Below, in pieces: positions 17,333-25,913 of a stretch of 64,000 nucleotides of DNA; within the stretch, counting starts at the first letter, position 1, and every line of letters starts with the position of its first letter. The translations under genes and the position numbers were made by a program. A model generated the notes under the pieces. The model did no database searches. It was not told the DNA's origin and saw nothing but the letters and a program-made list of their open reading frames with translations. This stretch comes from Elusimicrobium sp. (lineage in GTDB: Bacteria > Elusimicrobiota > Elusimicrobia > Elusimicrobiales > Elusimicrobiaceae): assembly GCA_015062115.1 (NCBI GenBank), contig SUVG01000004.1, forward strand, positions 62,001 through 126,000, given 5' to 3'.

Positions 17333-18493
17333 TTATTTTACCAGTTTGAAGAAATGGCGTTTCCCGGCTTGTAACACATCACCGTTTTCAAAGGTTAACG
17401 GGCCGTCTTGCGTTACCTTTTCGCCTTTTAAGCGCACAGCCCCTTGCTCGATTAGCCCGCGGGCTTTGTTTTTACTTTGGGCGGCCCCGGCGGCAAACAG
17501 AACAGCCGATAAAGTGGCCCCTTCTTCGGGTTTGAATTCGGGGATATCGGTGGGGAGTTCTTTTTTAGAAAATACTTTTTCGAAATTTGTAAGCGCGGCT
17601 TGGGCGGCTTCTTCGCCATGGAAGCGGGTTACCAACAACCCGGCCAATTTCTTTTTGGCGGCCATGGGGTGCATAGATTTAATTTCGTCCATATTTTCGC
17701 TGGTCAAAAGTTCGTAGTACATGGGCATCAGTTCGTCGGGAATAGACATGAGTTTACCGAACATATCGCCCGGTTCGTCGTTAAGACCCACATAGTTGCC
17801 ATAAGATTTGGACATTTTTTTCACTCCGTCCAAGCCCACTAAAAGCGGTACGGTAATGGCCACTTGCGGTTCTTGCGCGTGGTTCTTTTGTAGTTGGCGG
17901 CCGACGAGTAAGTTGAAAATTTGGTCTGTTCCGCCCAATTCGATATCGGCCTCTAAGGCCACGGAATCTTGGCCTTGGAATAAACTGTAAAGTACTTCAA
18001 GCATGCTAATAGGGCTCCCGGCGGCCATGCGTTTTTTGAAATCGTCGCGTTCCAATACTTGCGCCACCGTTACTTTTTGTAACGTTTGCAACAATTCCTT
18101 CCCGCTGACAAACGGATCCAACCACTCGCTGTTAAAGCGAATTTCGGTTTTGGCAGGATCTAAAACCTTGAAGGCTTGTTCCGTATAGGTTTTGGCGTTT
18201 TCTAAAATTTGTTCTCGTCCTAAAACAGGGCGGGTGGAATCGCGCCCGGAAGGATCACCCACTGCGGCGGTAAAATCGCCGATGACGAGTACGGCCGTGT
18301 GGCCTAAATCTTGAAAGCGGCGTAACAGGGAAAGCGCCACGCTGTGGCCTAAGTGCAAATCGGCACTGGTCGGGTCGCACCCGAGTTTTACTTTTAATTT
18401 TTTACCGCTTTCTAATTTTTTGGTTAAATCGGCTTTGGATACAATATCTACGCAACCGCGCGTTAAAAAGGAAATTTGTTCTTCAATCGTCAT
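17333..18493 (-). CDS. tyrS: Tyrosyl-tRNA synthetase
   Basis: The 386-residue class I synthetase charges tRNA-Tyr. The HIGH-type motif is HLGH at 47-50 and the KMSKS motif is KKMSKS near 225-230. The C-terminal ~65 residues form an S4-like RNA-binding domain. The spacing and the start resemble the TyrZ-type rather than the E. coli TyrS subgroup. The ATG has AAGAGAG upstream. mltG follows four bases later. Confidence 0.94.
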   Translation of the reverse strand: MTIEEQISFLTRGCVDIVSKADLTKKLESGKKLKVKLGCDPTSADLHLGHSVALSLLRRFQDLGHTAVLVIGDFTAAVGDPSGRDSTRPVLGREQILENAKTYTEQAFKVLDPAKTEIRFNSEWLDPFVSGKELLQTLQKVTVAQVLERDDFKKRMAAGSPISMLEVLYSLFQGQDSVALEADIELGGTDQIFNLLVGRQLQKNHAQEPQVAITVPLLVGLDGVKKMSKSYGNYVGLNDEPGDMFGKLMSIPDELMPMYYELLTSENMDEIKSMHPMAAKKKLAGLLVTRFHGEEAAQAALTNFEKVFSKKELPTDIPEFKPEEGATLSAVLFAAGAAQSKNKARGLIEQGAVRLKGEKVTQDGPLTFENGDVLQAGKRHFFKLVK

Positions 18494-18527
18494 TATTTTT
18501 TCTCTCTTGTAAATGGATATTTCTTAT

Positions 18528-18533
18528 ATTTTA
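18528..18533 (-). promoter_or_regulatory. Candidate -10 box of the tyrS-mltG unit
   Basis: TAAAAT on the minus strand, about 35 bases upstream of the tyrS ATG and directly downstream of the DUF805 terminator. A convincing -35 is not evident. Confidence 0.35.
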
Positions 18534-18544
18534 CCATATACAAA

Positions 18545-18578
18545 ACAAAACCGCCCGGTCTGTTTTCCGGGCGGTGTT
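18545..18578 (-). terminator. Terminator after the priA-DUF805 unit
   Basis: On the minus strand ACCGCCCGG pairs with CCGGGCGGT around AAAACAGA and is followed by TTTTGTTTTG. Confidence 0.85.
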
Positions 18579-18592
18579 TTGCGGGTTGGCTT

Positions 18593-18919
18593 TCAGTATA
18601 AATCGAAACGATTAAAAGCTAAAGTGCCGGGCCAAAACCATAACACGAACAGCAGTGCCGGTACTAAATATACCAGTAATGACCACATCCCCGACAGGTT
18701 GATATCATGTAACCTCCTCACCGTGGCAGACCACAACCACGCAAAGGCGATAATTCCCACAATCGCCCCCAGTACATTAAGCGACATTTCCGGCGATAAA
18801 AAGACCGCCGGCGGTGCTACTTGCAGGAAAATAAAACTGCTCAAAGCAAGCATTACCCCGCAAGCACATGTAGTTATAAAATAGGCCATACGGCCCATGC
18901 GTCCTTGTAATGTAAACAT
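18593..18919 (-). CDS. DUF805-type small membrane protein
   Basis: The 108-residue protein has three to four membrane segments. It carries the DUF805 (YhaH) pattern: GRMGRMAYF near the start and ATVRRLHDINLSGMW in the middle. The function of the family is unknown. It lies 64 bases downstream of priA on the same strand and is probably the last gene of the gmk-rpoZ-udg-priA unit. A small palindrome (CCTGTT-ATCA-AACAGG, 18930-18945) sits just upstream of its GGGGGT ribosome binding site. Confidence 0.8.
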   Translation of the reverse strand: MFTLQGRMGRMAYFITTCACGVMLALSSFIFLQVAPPAVFLSPEMSLNVLGAIVGIIAFAWLWSATVRRLHDINLSGMWSLLVYLVPALLFVLWFWPGTLAFNRFDLY

Positions 18920-18983
18920 ACGCTACCCCCTGTTATCAAACAGGATAAGCGCAGAACTTTCTTTTGGAAGGGGAAAAAACAGG

Positions 18984-20954
18984 TTAGTAAAAATCGTAAG
19001 GGTCTGCCGTGATTTTTAAGGATACTTTTTTTGCCGGAACAAAAGTTTCCACCTCTGCTAATAATTGGGCGCGTTTTTCTTCGGTGGTTTTGAAGAGTAA
19101 ATATTGTTTTTTTAAGGTATCCGTTTTTTTGGCACACCATACGGGGCCGAGTATTTCCGTTGCCCAGTTTTTGCAAGCCTGTTTTAGGCGGTGGGTTTCG
19201 GTGTTTAAGAGGTCTGTCTCTTTAGTTTTTAAAGTCACACGCAATAAATGCACAAAGGGCGGATAGGTAAAACTTTCTCGAAGCATCATTTCCGTGTCGG
19301 CACAGGCAGCATAGTCGTTAGTGAGGAGCGGTTCATAATCGTAGCCTTGCTCGTCGGCTGTTTGGATAATGAGGCGTCCGTTTTTAAGCCCGGACAAATG
19401 CCCGCGCAAACCAAATAACAGTTGTGCAAATTTTTCGGTGGTGCGAAAGTCCGGCCCGTCCAGTTCCAATTCGGCATCAACAATGGCGGCCAGGGTTACT
19501 TTGGCCCCGCGCAAAGCGGCCGAAGCCATGCGTGTGCCCACAATTATATCGGCATTTCCCGTTTTTAAGGCTTCCAACGCTTCAAACCCTTGGCCCGATT
19601 TCTTTTTTAAGGTGTCCGATTCCAAACGAAGTAACCGTGCTTGCGGAAAGAATTTGGTAATTTCGGCGGCCAGTTTTTGAGTTCCGCCACCGCGGGACTT
19701 AAAAATCAGATTTTGGCATTGGGGGCATTTCTGTTGGATAGGTTCTGCCGTGCCGCATTTCTTACAAACCAACCTTTCTCCCGTGTCTGCAGATTTTTCG
19801 TGTGTTAAAATGGCCCCGCATTTTTTACATTTGGCATAAGCCCCGCAGTTTAAGCAGTAATAAGCATTGGCATAACCTCGACGGTTCAAAATGAGAAGTA
19901 CCGTTTCTTTTTTCCGTAAATTTTGTGCGAGTTCTTCAAGTAAAAAGTCCGAAAGGAAACGAGATTTCTTCCCTTTTTTAGGGGTTATCTTGATTTGGGG
20001 GGTAAAGGTATGGCCCGGTACTTGTTCTTGGAAAGGAAGGGATAAAACCCGGCCGTCCTTCACAGATTTTAGAATTTCCACACTCGGGGTAGCCGATACG
20101 AATAAAAGCGTGGCTCCGTGCATTTTGGCGCGGAAAGAAAGCAGTTCCCGTAAATGGTAATAAGGTTTGTTTTCCTCTTGTTTATAATTTTCGTCCCCTT
20201 CGTCCAGCACGGCGGCCAAGCGCAGGTTTTTGAACGGGAGAAGGGCCCCCGAACGGGTTGAAATAACCACACAGGGAACTCCGTTGGAAATAGCCGAGAA
20301 AAATTTTTTCTTTTTGGATAGGAGCATTCGACTGTGCCAACAAAAAACATTATGCGCGCCGAAGCGTTGCTCGGCTTCTTTAATAAATTGTCGGGCCGCT
20401 ACAATATCGGGCACGGTAATAAGCGTTTGCCCGTAACCGGCCAAAACTTCTCCGGCCAGGCGAAGTACTGTTTCGGTTTTACCCGTGTAAGCGGGCCCGC
20501 TTAAAAGAACAGGGTGATACTCATAAGCGGCAAAAGCATGCATGGTGTCCAACGCTTTTTGTTGCGAGGGAGTTAACTGAAAAGAGGGCGTTTTTACCTC
20601 AATGCTAATGGCGGCGGGGGGAGTATCCAACTTAAAATAAGGTTGGGGGGGAACTAATGCAAAAAGAATCTGCCCGATAGGGCAACCCCAGTTGCTTTTC
20701 ATAAACTTGGCCAATGGGAATAAGTCGGAACCGAAAATAGGGCGGGTATCCACCACGGAAGTGATTTCTTTTAAGGATATGCCTTCCGGAGCGCCGGAAA
20801 CCTCGGTTACTTGCGTAACCATACCCCCCGTTAAAACATGGCCGAAAGGAGCCGTTACACGCACGCCGGGACGGACTTTGTCTTCCAATTCCGCGGGAAT
20901 TGCGTAGTCAAAATCTCTGTCCAAGGGAACATCAAAGGCTACTTTACAAAACAT
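18984..20954 (-). CDS. priA: Primosomal protein N' (PriA) with degenerate helicase motifs
   Basis: The protein has 656 residues, shorter than the ~730 of E. coli PriA. It keeps the N-terminal DNA-binding region, the Walker A loop GPAYTGKT (153-160) and eight zinc-site cysteines (367, 370, 376, 379, 397, 400, 410, 413). It also keeps the DFRxxE block. Walker B reads DEGD (251-254) rather than DEEH. Motif VI, normally QVAGRAGR, reads LFGLRGHLSG (513-522), so the arginine-finger region is lost. The TQMxxKGHxF block also diverges. PriA reloads the replisome at stalled forks. This one may load DnaB without unwinding DNA. It follows udg by seven bases with no ribosome binding site. Confidence 0.88.
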   Translation of the reverse strand: MFCKVAFDVPLDRDFDYAIPAELEDKVRPGVRVTAPFGHVLTGGMVTQVTEVSGAPEGISLKEITSVVDTRPIFGSDLFPLAKFMKSNWGCPIGQILFALVPPQPYFKLDTPPAAISIEVKTPSFQLTPSQQKALDTMHAFAAYEYHPVLLSGPAYTGKTETVLRLAGEVLAGYGQTLITVPDIVAARQFIKEAEQRFGAHNVFCWHSRMLLSKKKKFFSAISNGVPCVVISTRSGALLPFKNLRLAAVLDEGDENYKQEENKPYYHLRELLSFRAKMHGATLLFVSATPSVEILKSVKDGRVLSLPFQEQVPGHTFTPQIKITPKKGKKSRFLSDFLLEELAQNLRKKETVLLILNRRGYANAYYCLNCGAYAKCKKCGAILTHEKSADTGERLVCKKCGTAEPIQQKCPQCQNLIFKSRGGGTQKLAAEITKFFPQARLLRLESDTLKKKSGQGFEALEALKTGNADIIVGTRMASAALRGAKVTLAAIVDAELELDGPDFRTTEKFAQLLFGLRGHLSGLKNGRLIIQTADEQGYDYEPLLTNDYAACADTEMMLRESFTYPPFVHLLRVTLKTKETDLLNTETHRLKQACKNWATEILGPVWCAKKTDTLKKQYLLFKTTEEKRAQLLAEVETFVPAKKVSLKITADPYDFY

Positions 20955-20961
20955 AAGGGAG

Positions 20962-21894
20962 TTATTTGGCGGCGCCTTTCAGGCCCAATTCGGCCATAAC
21001 CATTTGCAGGTCGGCCCAGGCATCTTTTTTCCAACCGGGGTTACGCAAAAGGGCAGCCGGGTGGAAAGTGGCCAAGATTTTTACCGGACGGGGAAGGGTG
21101 ACGGTGTCTAAACTTAAATCGTAAAATTTACCGCGCAACGCCCCGAGCGACTTGGCATCGGCAATAAGTGCTTTGGCAGATACTCCGCCCAAAGCCACAA
21201 TATATTTGGGGCAGATAATAGAAATTTGTTGTTCCAGGTATTTGCGGCAACAGGCAATTTCGGTAGCGTTCGGGGCCCGGTCATTGCCGTGTTTTTCGGG
21301 GTGCAAGGGGTCGGTCATGGGGTGGCATTTGGCAATATTGGCAATAAATACATCTTCGCGTTTAAGCCCCATGGCGGCAATCATTTTGTCCAGCAGTTGC
21401 CCGGCACGGCCCACAAACGGGCGGCCTTGGCGGTCTTCATCAAAACCGGGGCCTTCTCCCACAAACATTAAATCGGCGTCCACATTTCCTTCTCCCGGCA
21501 CGGCGTGAATACGGGTAGCCCCCAGCGGGCAACGGGAACAATTACGAATTGTTTGGGACAATTCTTCCAAGGCGGCTGTTTTTTGGGCGGTGTTCATCAT
21601 AGGGGCAAACTCCTGATTGGGGGTAGTGGGTACGGCTTCGGGGGTCTTAGCCGGTATGGAGGCTTTTTCGGCACGCTGGCGTGCGCGCGAAAATTCCACC
21701 GTTAAGGTTTCGCCTTCCGCCATGCGCGTAAGAGCGGCGGAAACAGGGGCCTTAGCAGGCTGGGCACTTTCCGGGCGTGAAACATCGGCGGCCGCAATGT
21801 GTGCAGCCGCCGGTGTAATAAATTCGTCTTCGTCCTGGGAGGCCAAAAAATGTTTTAATTCTTGTGCCAACCGGCCCAGCGAATCTTGTGCCAT
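20962..21894 (-). CDS. Uracil-DNA glycosylase, family 4, with N-terminal extension
   Basis: The protein has 310 residues; the conserved family 4 domain occupies about 108-305 and the first ~107 are a low-conservation Ala/Glu-rich extension. The iron-sulphur cysteines begin in CSRCP, the active-site motif reads GEGPGFDED followed by GRPFVGRAG, and the late motif HPAALLRNP is clear. The enzyme removes uracil from DNA. Its ATG overlaps the rpoZ stop by one base and priA follows seven bases after its own stop. Confidence 0.9.
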   Translation of the reverse strand: MAQDSLGRLAQELKHFLASQDEDEFITPAAAHIAAADVSRPESAQPAKAPVSAALTRMAEGETLTVEFSRARQRAEKASIPAKTPEAVPTTPNQEFAPMMNTAQKTAALEELSQTIRNCSRCPLGATRIHAVPGEGNVDADLMFVGEGPGFDEDRQGRPFVGRAGQLLDKMIAAMGLKREDVFIANIAKCHPMTDPLHPEKHGNDRAPNATEIACCRKYLEQQISIICPKYIVALGGVSAKALIADAKSLGALRGKFYDLSLDTVTLPRPVKILATFHPAALLRNPGWKKDAWADLQMVMAELGLKGAAK

Positions 21895-22190
21895 TATAAT
21901 CTCATGGGTTCTTTGGCTTTGCGTTCCGCTTCTTTGCGGGCTTCTTCTTGGGCGCGCAATTCGGCTTCCAAGTTTTCCTTGCTGATGCGGAGTACTTCGT
22001 CTTTAGAAACGCGGCCGGAAAGAATGTCGTCCAAGGCTACTTTGATGACCACGGCATGGGGTTGGTTTTTGTATTCTTGTTTTTTCTTGAGTTCTTTGGC
22101 CCAAGTAGAAGCCAACACCACGATGTCGTAGCGGTCTCCGTCGTAGTTCATCAGTTTAGCATCAAATTCTTTGTCGTTCTTTACGGACAT
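21894..22190 (-). CDS. rpoZ: RNA polymerase omega subunit
   Basis: The start at 22190 (MSVKNDKEFD) gives 98 residues and has GGGAG five bases upstream; a GTG two codons earlier would overlap that site and is rejected. NYDGDRYDIVVLASTWAKEL matches the omega core that reads NRYELV-x-A-x-RA in relatives. A Glu/Lys/Arg-rich helical tail follows. Omega promotes beta' folding and polymerase assembly. The order gmk-rpoZ is conserved widely and supports the call, which would be weaker by sequence alone. Confidence 0.85.
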   Translation of the reverse strand: MSVKNDKEFDAKLMNYDGDRYDIVVLASTWAKELKKKQEYKNQPHAVVIKVALDDILSGRVSKDEVLRISKENLEAELRAQEEARKEAERKAKEPMRL

Positions 22191-22208
22191 ATTCACTCCC
22201 TCTGTTTT

Positions 22209-22805
22209 TTACTTCAGATTTTTAATCTTCTTCAAATCTTGTCTATTTACGCGGCACTGTTCGGCGGCTACAATGCCGGCCATATCGTCCACGGCTTTTT
22301 TTAAGTCATCGTTAAGCAAGGCATAGTTGTAATGTTCCAACTCTTGCATTTCCTTTTTGGCCGTTTCCAAGCGGATTTCTATATCTTGGGTGTTATCATT
22401 GCGGCCCAAAATGCGTTTTTTAAGTTCTTTCAAACTGGGCGGCACGATAAACACGGTGGCGGCTTCGGGATATTGTTGCTTAACGGTACGGGCACCTTGC
22501 ACATCAATAACCAAAATGGGGCAAATCCCTTTTTTCATCAAATCATCAACAGATTTTTTGGGGATTCCGTAATAATGAGTATGCACTTGGGCCCATTCCA
22601 ACATTTGGCCTTTTTTAATGGCCTGTTCGAACTGTTTAATCGTCCAAAACAGGTAATCCACCCCATCTTTTTCGCCTTTTCTCGGCGAACGAGTGGTGGC
22701 GGTAATGACACGCGAAACGGTTTTGTTACGCTTCAGTACCGCATCTACGATAGTCGTTTTTCCCGCCCCGGAAGGCGAAGATACAATAATGGGAAAGGCT
22801 TTCAT
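22209..22805 (-). CDS. gmk: Guanylate kinase
   Basis: The 198-residue enzyme phosphorylates GMP to GDP. The P loop SSPSGAGKTT is at 9-18, TTRSPRKGEKDGVDYLF (GMP-binding) near 37-53 and VIDVQGA near 99-105. It heads the minus-strand unit gmk-rpoZ-udg-priA-DUF805. There is no ribosome binding site; the ATG is six bases after a TAAAAT hexamer. Confidence 0.95.
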   Translation of the reverse strand: MKAFPIIVSSPSGAGKTTIVDAVLKRNKTVSRVITATTRSPRKGEKDGVDYLFWTIKQFEQAIKKGQMLEWAQVHTHYYGIPKKSVDDLMKKGICPILVIDVQGARTVKQQYPEAATVFIVPPSLKELKKRILGRNDNTQDIEIRLETAKKEMQELEHYNYALLNDDLKKAVDDMAGIVAAEQCRVNRQDLKKIKNLK

Positions 22806-22840
22806 TGTTATATTTTAGTAAATTATTGGCGGGCTAGCAA
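22806..22840 (-). promoter_or_regulatory. Promoter of the gmk operon, probably leaderless
   Basis: On the minus strand TTGCTA, 17 bases, TAAAAT (22817-22812), then six bases to the ATG. The predicted +1 falls at or next to the initiation codon. Confidence 0.6.
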
Positions 22841-22865
22841 ATACAACTTCCGCCTTTGGGTTATA

Positions 22866-24194
22866 TTAAATATACCCTGGCGGAACGGCGGCACGCGTTT
22901 GCGGGCCGGCCAATTCGTCTAATAATTTGATAATACCGGGTACTACGCGTTGGCAATCAAAATCTTCTTCGTAGTATTGATGAATTACCTTTTTATAAAA
23001 ATCGACTTGCTGTTCATTTTTGTTAAACTCAAAAGACAATCTTTCCTGGGACAGGGCACTTAAATCTTCTTCCGGGAAAAAACCGAACAAAATCTTGTTC
23101 CCTTGTTTATACAAGAACGAGATATGCGGGTCTTTTGAAATCGTGTTCAGTTCTTTTTTTATGGTATCATCGTCGGCATTAAAAACAGATTTATTTTGCT
23201 TAAAATAAGATTTATAGAATTTGCGCGTTTTAATATAAGAAGCAACCCCGAAAGAACCAAAAGCCCCATTTTCAACGGATGCAAGTTTTTTTTCCCAAAT
23301 TTCTTTTCCAAAAAATTTGCTTAAGAAATCTTGATGTGCAAACGCGTCTAATAGGCGGTTTTCGCCGGGTAAGGCGGGCAACTGTTTTCCTTCCAAATAA
23401 TAGCAAAGAGATTTTTCCTCGGGGAAACTTCCGCTTTCAAAAATTTCCATGCCGTATAGCGGGGTGACAATGCAGGAAGTGTATTCTTCCATAAGATGCG
23501 TTATGGGGACACCTCTTTCGTACGATACGCGAAAGTCCCTCACGCCTGCAAAAAAGTAGTTTTTCGGTTTAATGGGTAATGCCCATAAATTTTGTGCTTT
23601 GCAGGTGGCTGCTTCGGGCAGGGAAGAGTGTTTATCCCACTTTCGTAAATCGGTGGAAAAAAGGTGGACGGCTTCGTGCAGGGCAATGTTAAAGAAGGCG
23701 ACGGAATCCAAATGATTAAACCCACCCAAGGTAATGGTGTTTTTAGCGGGAGTCGCATAACATTTAGTTTCTTTGCACAGGGCAAAGGTATAGCGATTTA
23801 ATACTTGCCCGTTTAACCCGTAACGACTAAATGCATAGTGAGCCCCCAAATATCCCCAAAAAATTTTTTGGTCATCTTTTTCGGGGCTGGAGTGTAACTC
23901 GGTAAGAGGGATTCTTTTATCGGTTAAACGAACCGTTTTGTACTTTAAGATTTTTTCGTTTTCCTTCAACCATTTGAGAAAATCGTCCACGCGGTACCAG
24001 CCTGTTTGGCGGTTTTCATCTTCGAAGGAGGTGCGCCCGTAATAGTCTTGTATATCTTTGAGTACAGGCTCAAAAAGAGCGTGTTGGGCTTGAAAAACAG
24101 CGGATTCCAAATGAATCTCGTGCGCGCTTGTGTTGCAAAAAGCCGCCAAGATAAAAAAGGAAAGGAAAAGTACAATTGTTTTGTACGGTTGCAT
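22866..24194 (-). CDS. Secreted HExxH protein, putative zinc metallopeptidase
   Basis: I start it at 24194 (442 residues, MQPYKT...) because a classic signal peptide follows (hydrophobic to about 19, cleavage near TSA-HE); an ATG seven codons upstream adds only a short leader. HEAVH at 173-177 sits in a hydrophobic strand-helix setting (FFNIALHEAVHLF), and a glutamate in SLPEAATC at 194 could be the third zinc ligand. The rest shows no family I know. It is divergent from another secreted enzyme-like gene at 24285, with 90 bases between starts. Confidence 0.6.
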   Translation of the reverse strand: MQPYKTIVLFLSFFILAAFCNTSAHEIHLESAVFQAQHALFEPVLKDIQDYYGRTSFEDENRQTGWYRVDDFLKWLKENEKILKYKTVRLTDKRIPLTELHSSPEKDDQKIFWGYLGAHYAFSRYGLNGQVLNRYTFALCKETKCYATPAKNTITLGGFNHLDSVAFFNIALHEAVHLFSTDLRKWDKHSSLPEAATCKAQNLWALPIKPKNYFFAGVRDFRVSYERGVPITHLMEEYTSCIVTPLYGMEIFESGSFPEEKSLCYYLEGKQLPALPGENRLLDAFAHQDFLSKFFGKEIWEKKLASVENGAFGSFGVASYIKTRKFYKSYFKQNKSVFNADDDTIKKELNTISKDPHISFLYKQGNKILFGFFPEEDLSALSQERLSFEFNKNEQQVDFYKKVIHQYYEEDFDCQRVVPGIIKLLDELAGPQTRAAVPPGYI

Positions 24195-24249
24195 ACTGAA
24201 AGTATAGGAAATCAAGTTCTTATTTTCAAGGAACGCGAACGAAGATGTC

Positions 24250-24284
24250 TTGATTATTCACTCAAAAATACTAAAATAAGTAAT
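24250..24284 (+). promoter_or_regulatory. Promoter of the 24285 gene, probably leaderless
   Basis: TTGATT (24250-24255), 16 bases, TAAAAT (24272-24277), seven bases, ATG. No Shine-Dalgarno sequence is present. Confidence 0.55.
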
Positions 24285-25541
24285 ATGAAGAAAATTTTTC
24301 TATTTATTTTATGGGCCGTTTTACCGGCTTATTTGTGGGCCGCCGGCGATTTCCCTTCCTTGGAAAACCAAATTAAAAAATCTTTACAAGAGAAGCGGAT
24401 ATCGTCTTTTTTGTCCTTGGTTATTGAGGTGGAAGAACCCACCGAATATCAACGGGAGGAAATGATTAAGCTGGAAAATAAACTCTACCGTTTAGCCAGC
24501 GAACAAGAATTTAAGGACTTTGCCCAACTGGCTAAATTTTTAGATGATTTAATGCCCGAAGCCGAGAATGATACTATCTTCATTAAAGATGCTTTCCCTG
24601 TGCAAGAAGGGGAAGAACCGAAAGGAGATTTAGATTGCGACGGCAGAACCTTCTATGCACTGGGGGTGTTGGAGCGCTTGGGAAACCCTTTTAAGGTGTA
24701 TGCCGTGTCGCAAATTGACCACATGTTACTTACTGACGGGAACTTGTTTTATGATTTGTTATACAAAGAGTTTGGCCGTAAACCGATGAAAAACGAGTGG
24801 TCATTTTCGTTCCCTTTCATCACCAAACAGGAACTGTACGGGCATCTGCTTGCCAACAAGGCCATCTATTTTTGGAAAGGCGGGGGAAAAATGTTTTATG
24901 ATGAACAACTCCCTTTCATCGAAAAGGGATTTCCCCTTGCGGAAAAAGCCTACGAGAAAAACCCGAAAAATGTATCGCTTTTGCTTAACTGGTACAAAAT
25001 GTTAAACGAAAATAAAGATGACTTTTCCTTTCCTCAAATTTTGGAAGCTTTAGGCCTTTTGCTTGGCCGTGCGGAAACGGAAGGATTAACCTATAAACCT
25101 GTCTATGTGCCACAAGGGTTTTACATGGACGGGAACGACCGGGGAAAAATTATAAAAGAAAAGATAAAAGAAACCCTTACCCTCAACAAATGGATCGCCT
25201 ACACCTTGCAACGCGTCGGAAATTTGTACGGTCTTGATGCTGAGAAGTTTATTTTGGAACTTTATATGGAAGCCACCCCGGATATTTACGGACAAAATCA
25301 ACGGACCTATGCGTGTGTTCTTCATGCTTTGGGGCATTCGCATGAAGAGGTATTAGCGCACCGGAAGCAAGCTGATGAAAAATTCTATAAGTATATGGAA
25401 ACTCTTGATCAAGAAGAGACTCCGGTAGAAGAGTTATTTTCGCTTAATATAATTTATAAATATCAAGTGAAAGTGACGGAACAGGAATTTTTAAGTTATT
25501 GTGAAAGGACTTTCCGCCCCCGTGAAAAGAGCTTTAACTAA
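24285..25541 (+). CDS. Secreted transglutaminase-like cysteine protein with helical C-terminal half
   Basis: The start at 24285 gives 418 residues beginning with a signal peptide (cleavage near LWAA-GD, residue 20); the longer open frame upstream runs antisense into the divergent gene and is not credible. Residues 113-160 fit the transglutaminase-like fold: Cys118 in GDLDCDGRTF, His146 in QIDHMLL and Asp157 in NLFYD, with the spacing of the Cys-His-Asp triad. The remainder looks alpha-helical and TPR-like (FPLAEKAYEKNPKNVSLLLNWYKML). Substrate unknown. It is paired divergently with an HExxH protein, so both may act on exported proteins. Confidence 0.6.
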   Translation: MKKIFLFILWAVLPAYLWAAGDFPSLENQIKKSLQEKRISSFLSLVIEVEEPTEYQREEMIKLENKLYRLASEQEFKDFAQLAKFLDDLMPEAENDTIFIKDAFPVQEGEEPKGDLDCDGRTFYALGVLERLGNPFKVYAVSQIDHMLLTDGNLFYDLLYKEFGRKPMKNEWSFSFPFITKQELYGHLLANKAIYFWKGGGKMFYDEQLPFIEKGFPLAEKAYEKNPKNVSLLLNWYKMLNENKDDFSFPQILEALGLLLGRAETEGLTYKPVYVPQGFYMDGNDRGKIIKEKIKETLTLNKWIAYTLQRVGNLYGLDAEKFILELYMEATPDIYGQNQRTYACVLHALGHSHEEVLAHRKQADEKFYKYMETLDQEETPVEELFSLNIIYKYQVKVTEQEFLSYCERTFRPREKSFN

Positions 25542-25546
25542 AATAA

Positions 25547-25574
25547 AAAACCCCGGTAAATTTACCGGGGTTTT
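25547..25574. terminator. Bidirectional terminator
   Basis: AAAACCCCGGTAAA pairs perfectly with TTTACCGGGGTTTT, between convergent genes. Confidence 0.88.
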
Positions 25575-25850
25575 CTATTGTTTTTGAATAAACTTTTCCA
25601 GTAATTTTTTATTCTCGTCCCAATTGCTTTTTGTGCATTTTGTCCATATCCGGGCAATCAAATAGATCGCTCCTATTATTACCCCTGACAAAAGGGTTAT
25701 AAATATCTCTTTCGCCAACGGGAGTTGGGTTATGGCCGTACGAGCAAAGCGGTTCCAAAGGTGCCCGAAACCTACAATACACCCGACGAAAAAAACCCCG
25801 GCTATGGCTCCCCAAAAAAACAACAAACAGAGGTCTTTTAATTTTTTCAT
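25575..25850 (-). CDS. Small two-span membrane protein, function unknown
   Basis: The 91-residue protein has membrane segments at about 7-28 and 46-66 and a basic C-terminal tail (WTKCTKSNWDENKKLLEKF). No family is recognised. It is isolated between two terminators, so it has its own transcript; I cannot point to a promoter. Confidence 0.6.
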   Translation of the reverse strand: MKKLKDLCLLFFWGAIAGVFFVGCIVGFGHLWNRFARTAITQLPLAKEIFITLLSGVIIGAIYLIARIWTKCTKSNWDENKKLLEKFIQKQ

Positions 25851-25865
25851 ACTGTATATACTAAC

Positions 25866-25901
25866 AAAAAACCCGCTCCGTTAAAAGAGCGGGTTTTTTA
25901 G
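25866..25901 (-). terminator. Terminator after ppdK
   Basis: AAAAAACCCGCTC pairs with GAGCGGGTTTTTT on the minus strand, just past the ppdK stop. Confidence 0.88.
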
Positions 25902-25913
25902 GTTTAGAACCGA

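Noticed and set aside
17329-17344. TAAAAT-6-ATG at the mltG start as a leaderless promoter
   Set aside because: The hexamer is the end of tyrS (its last lysine and stop codons) and no -35 is present; coupling to tyrS is simpler.
24006-24284. 93-codon N-terminal extension of the transglutaminase-like protein
   Set aside because: It is antisense to the divergent HExxH gene and would bury a clear signal peptide and promoter.
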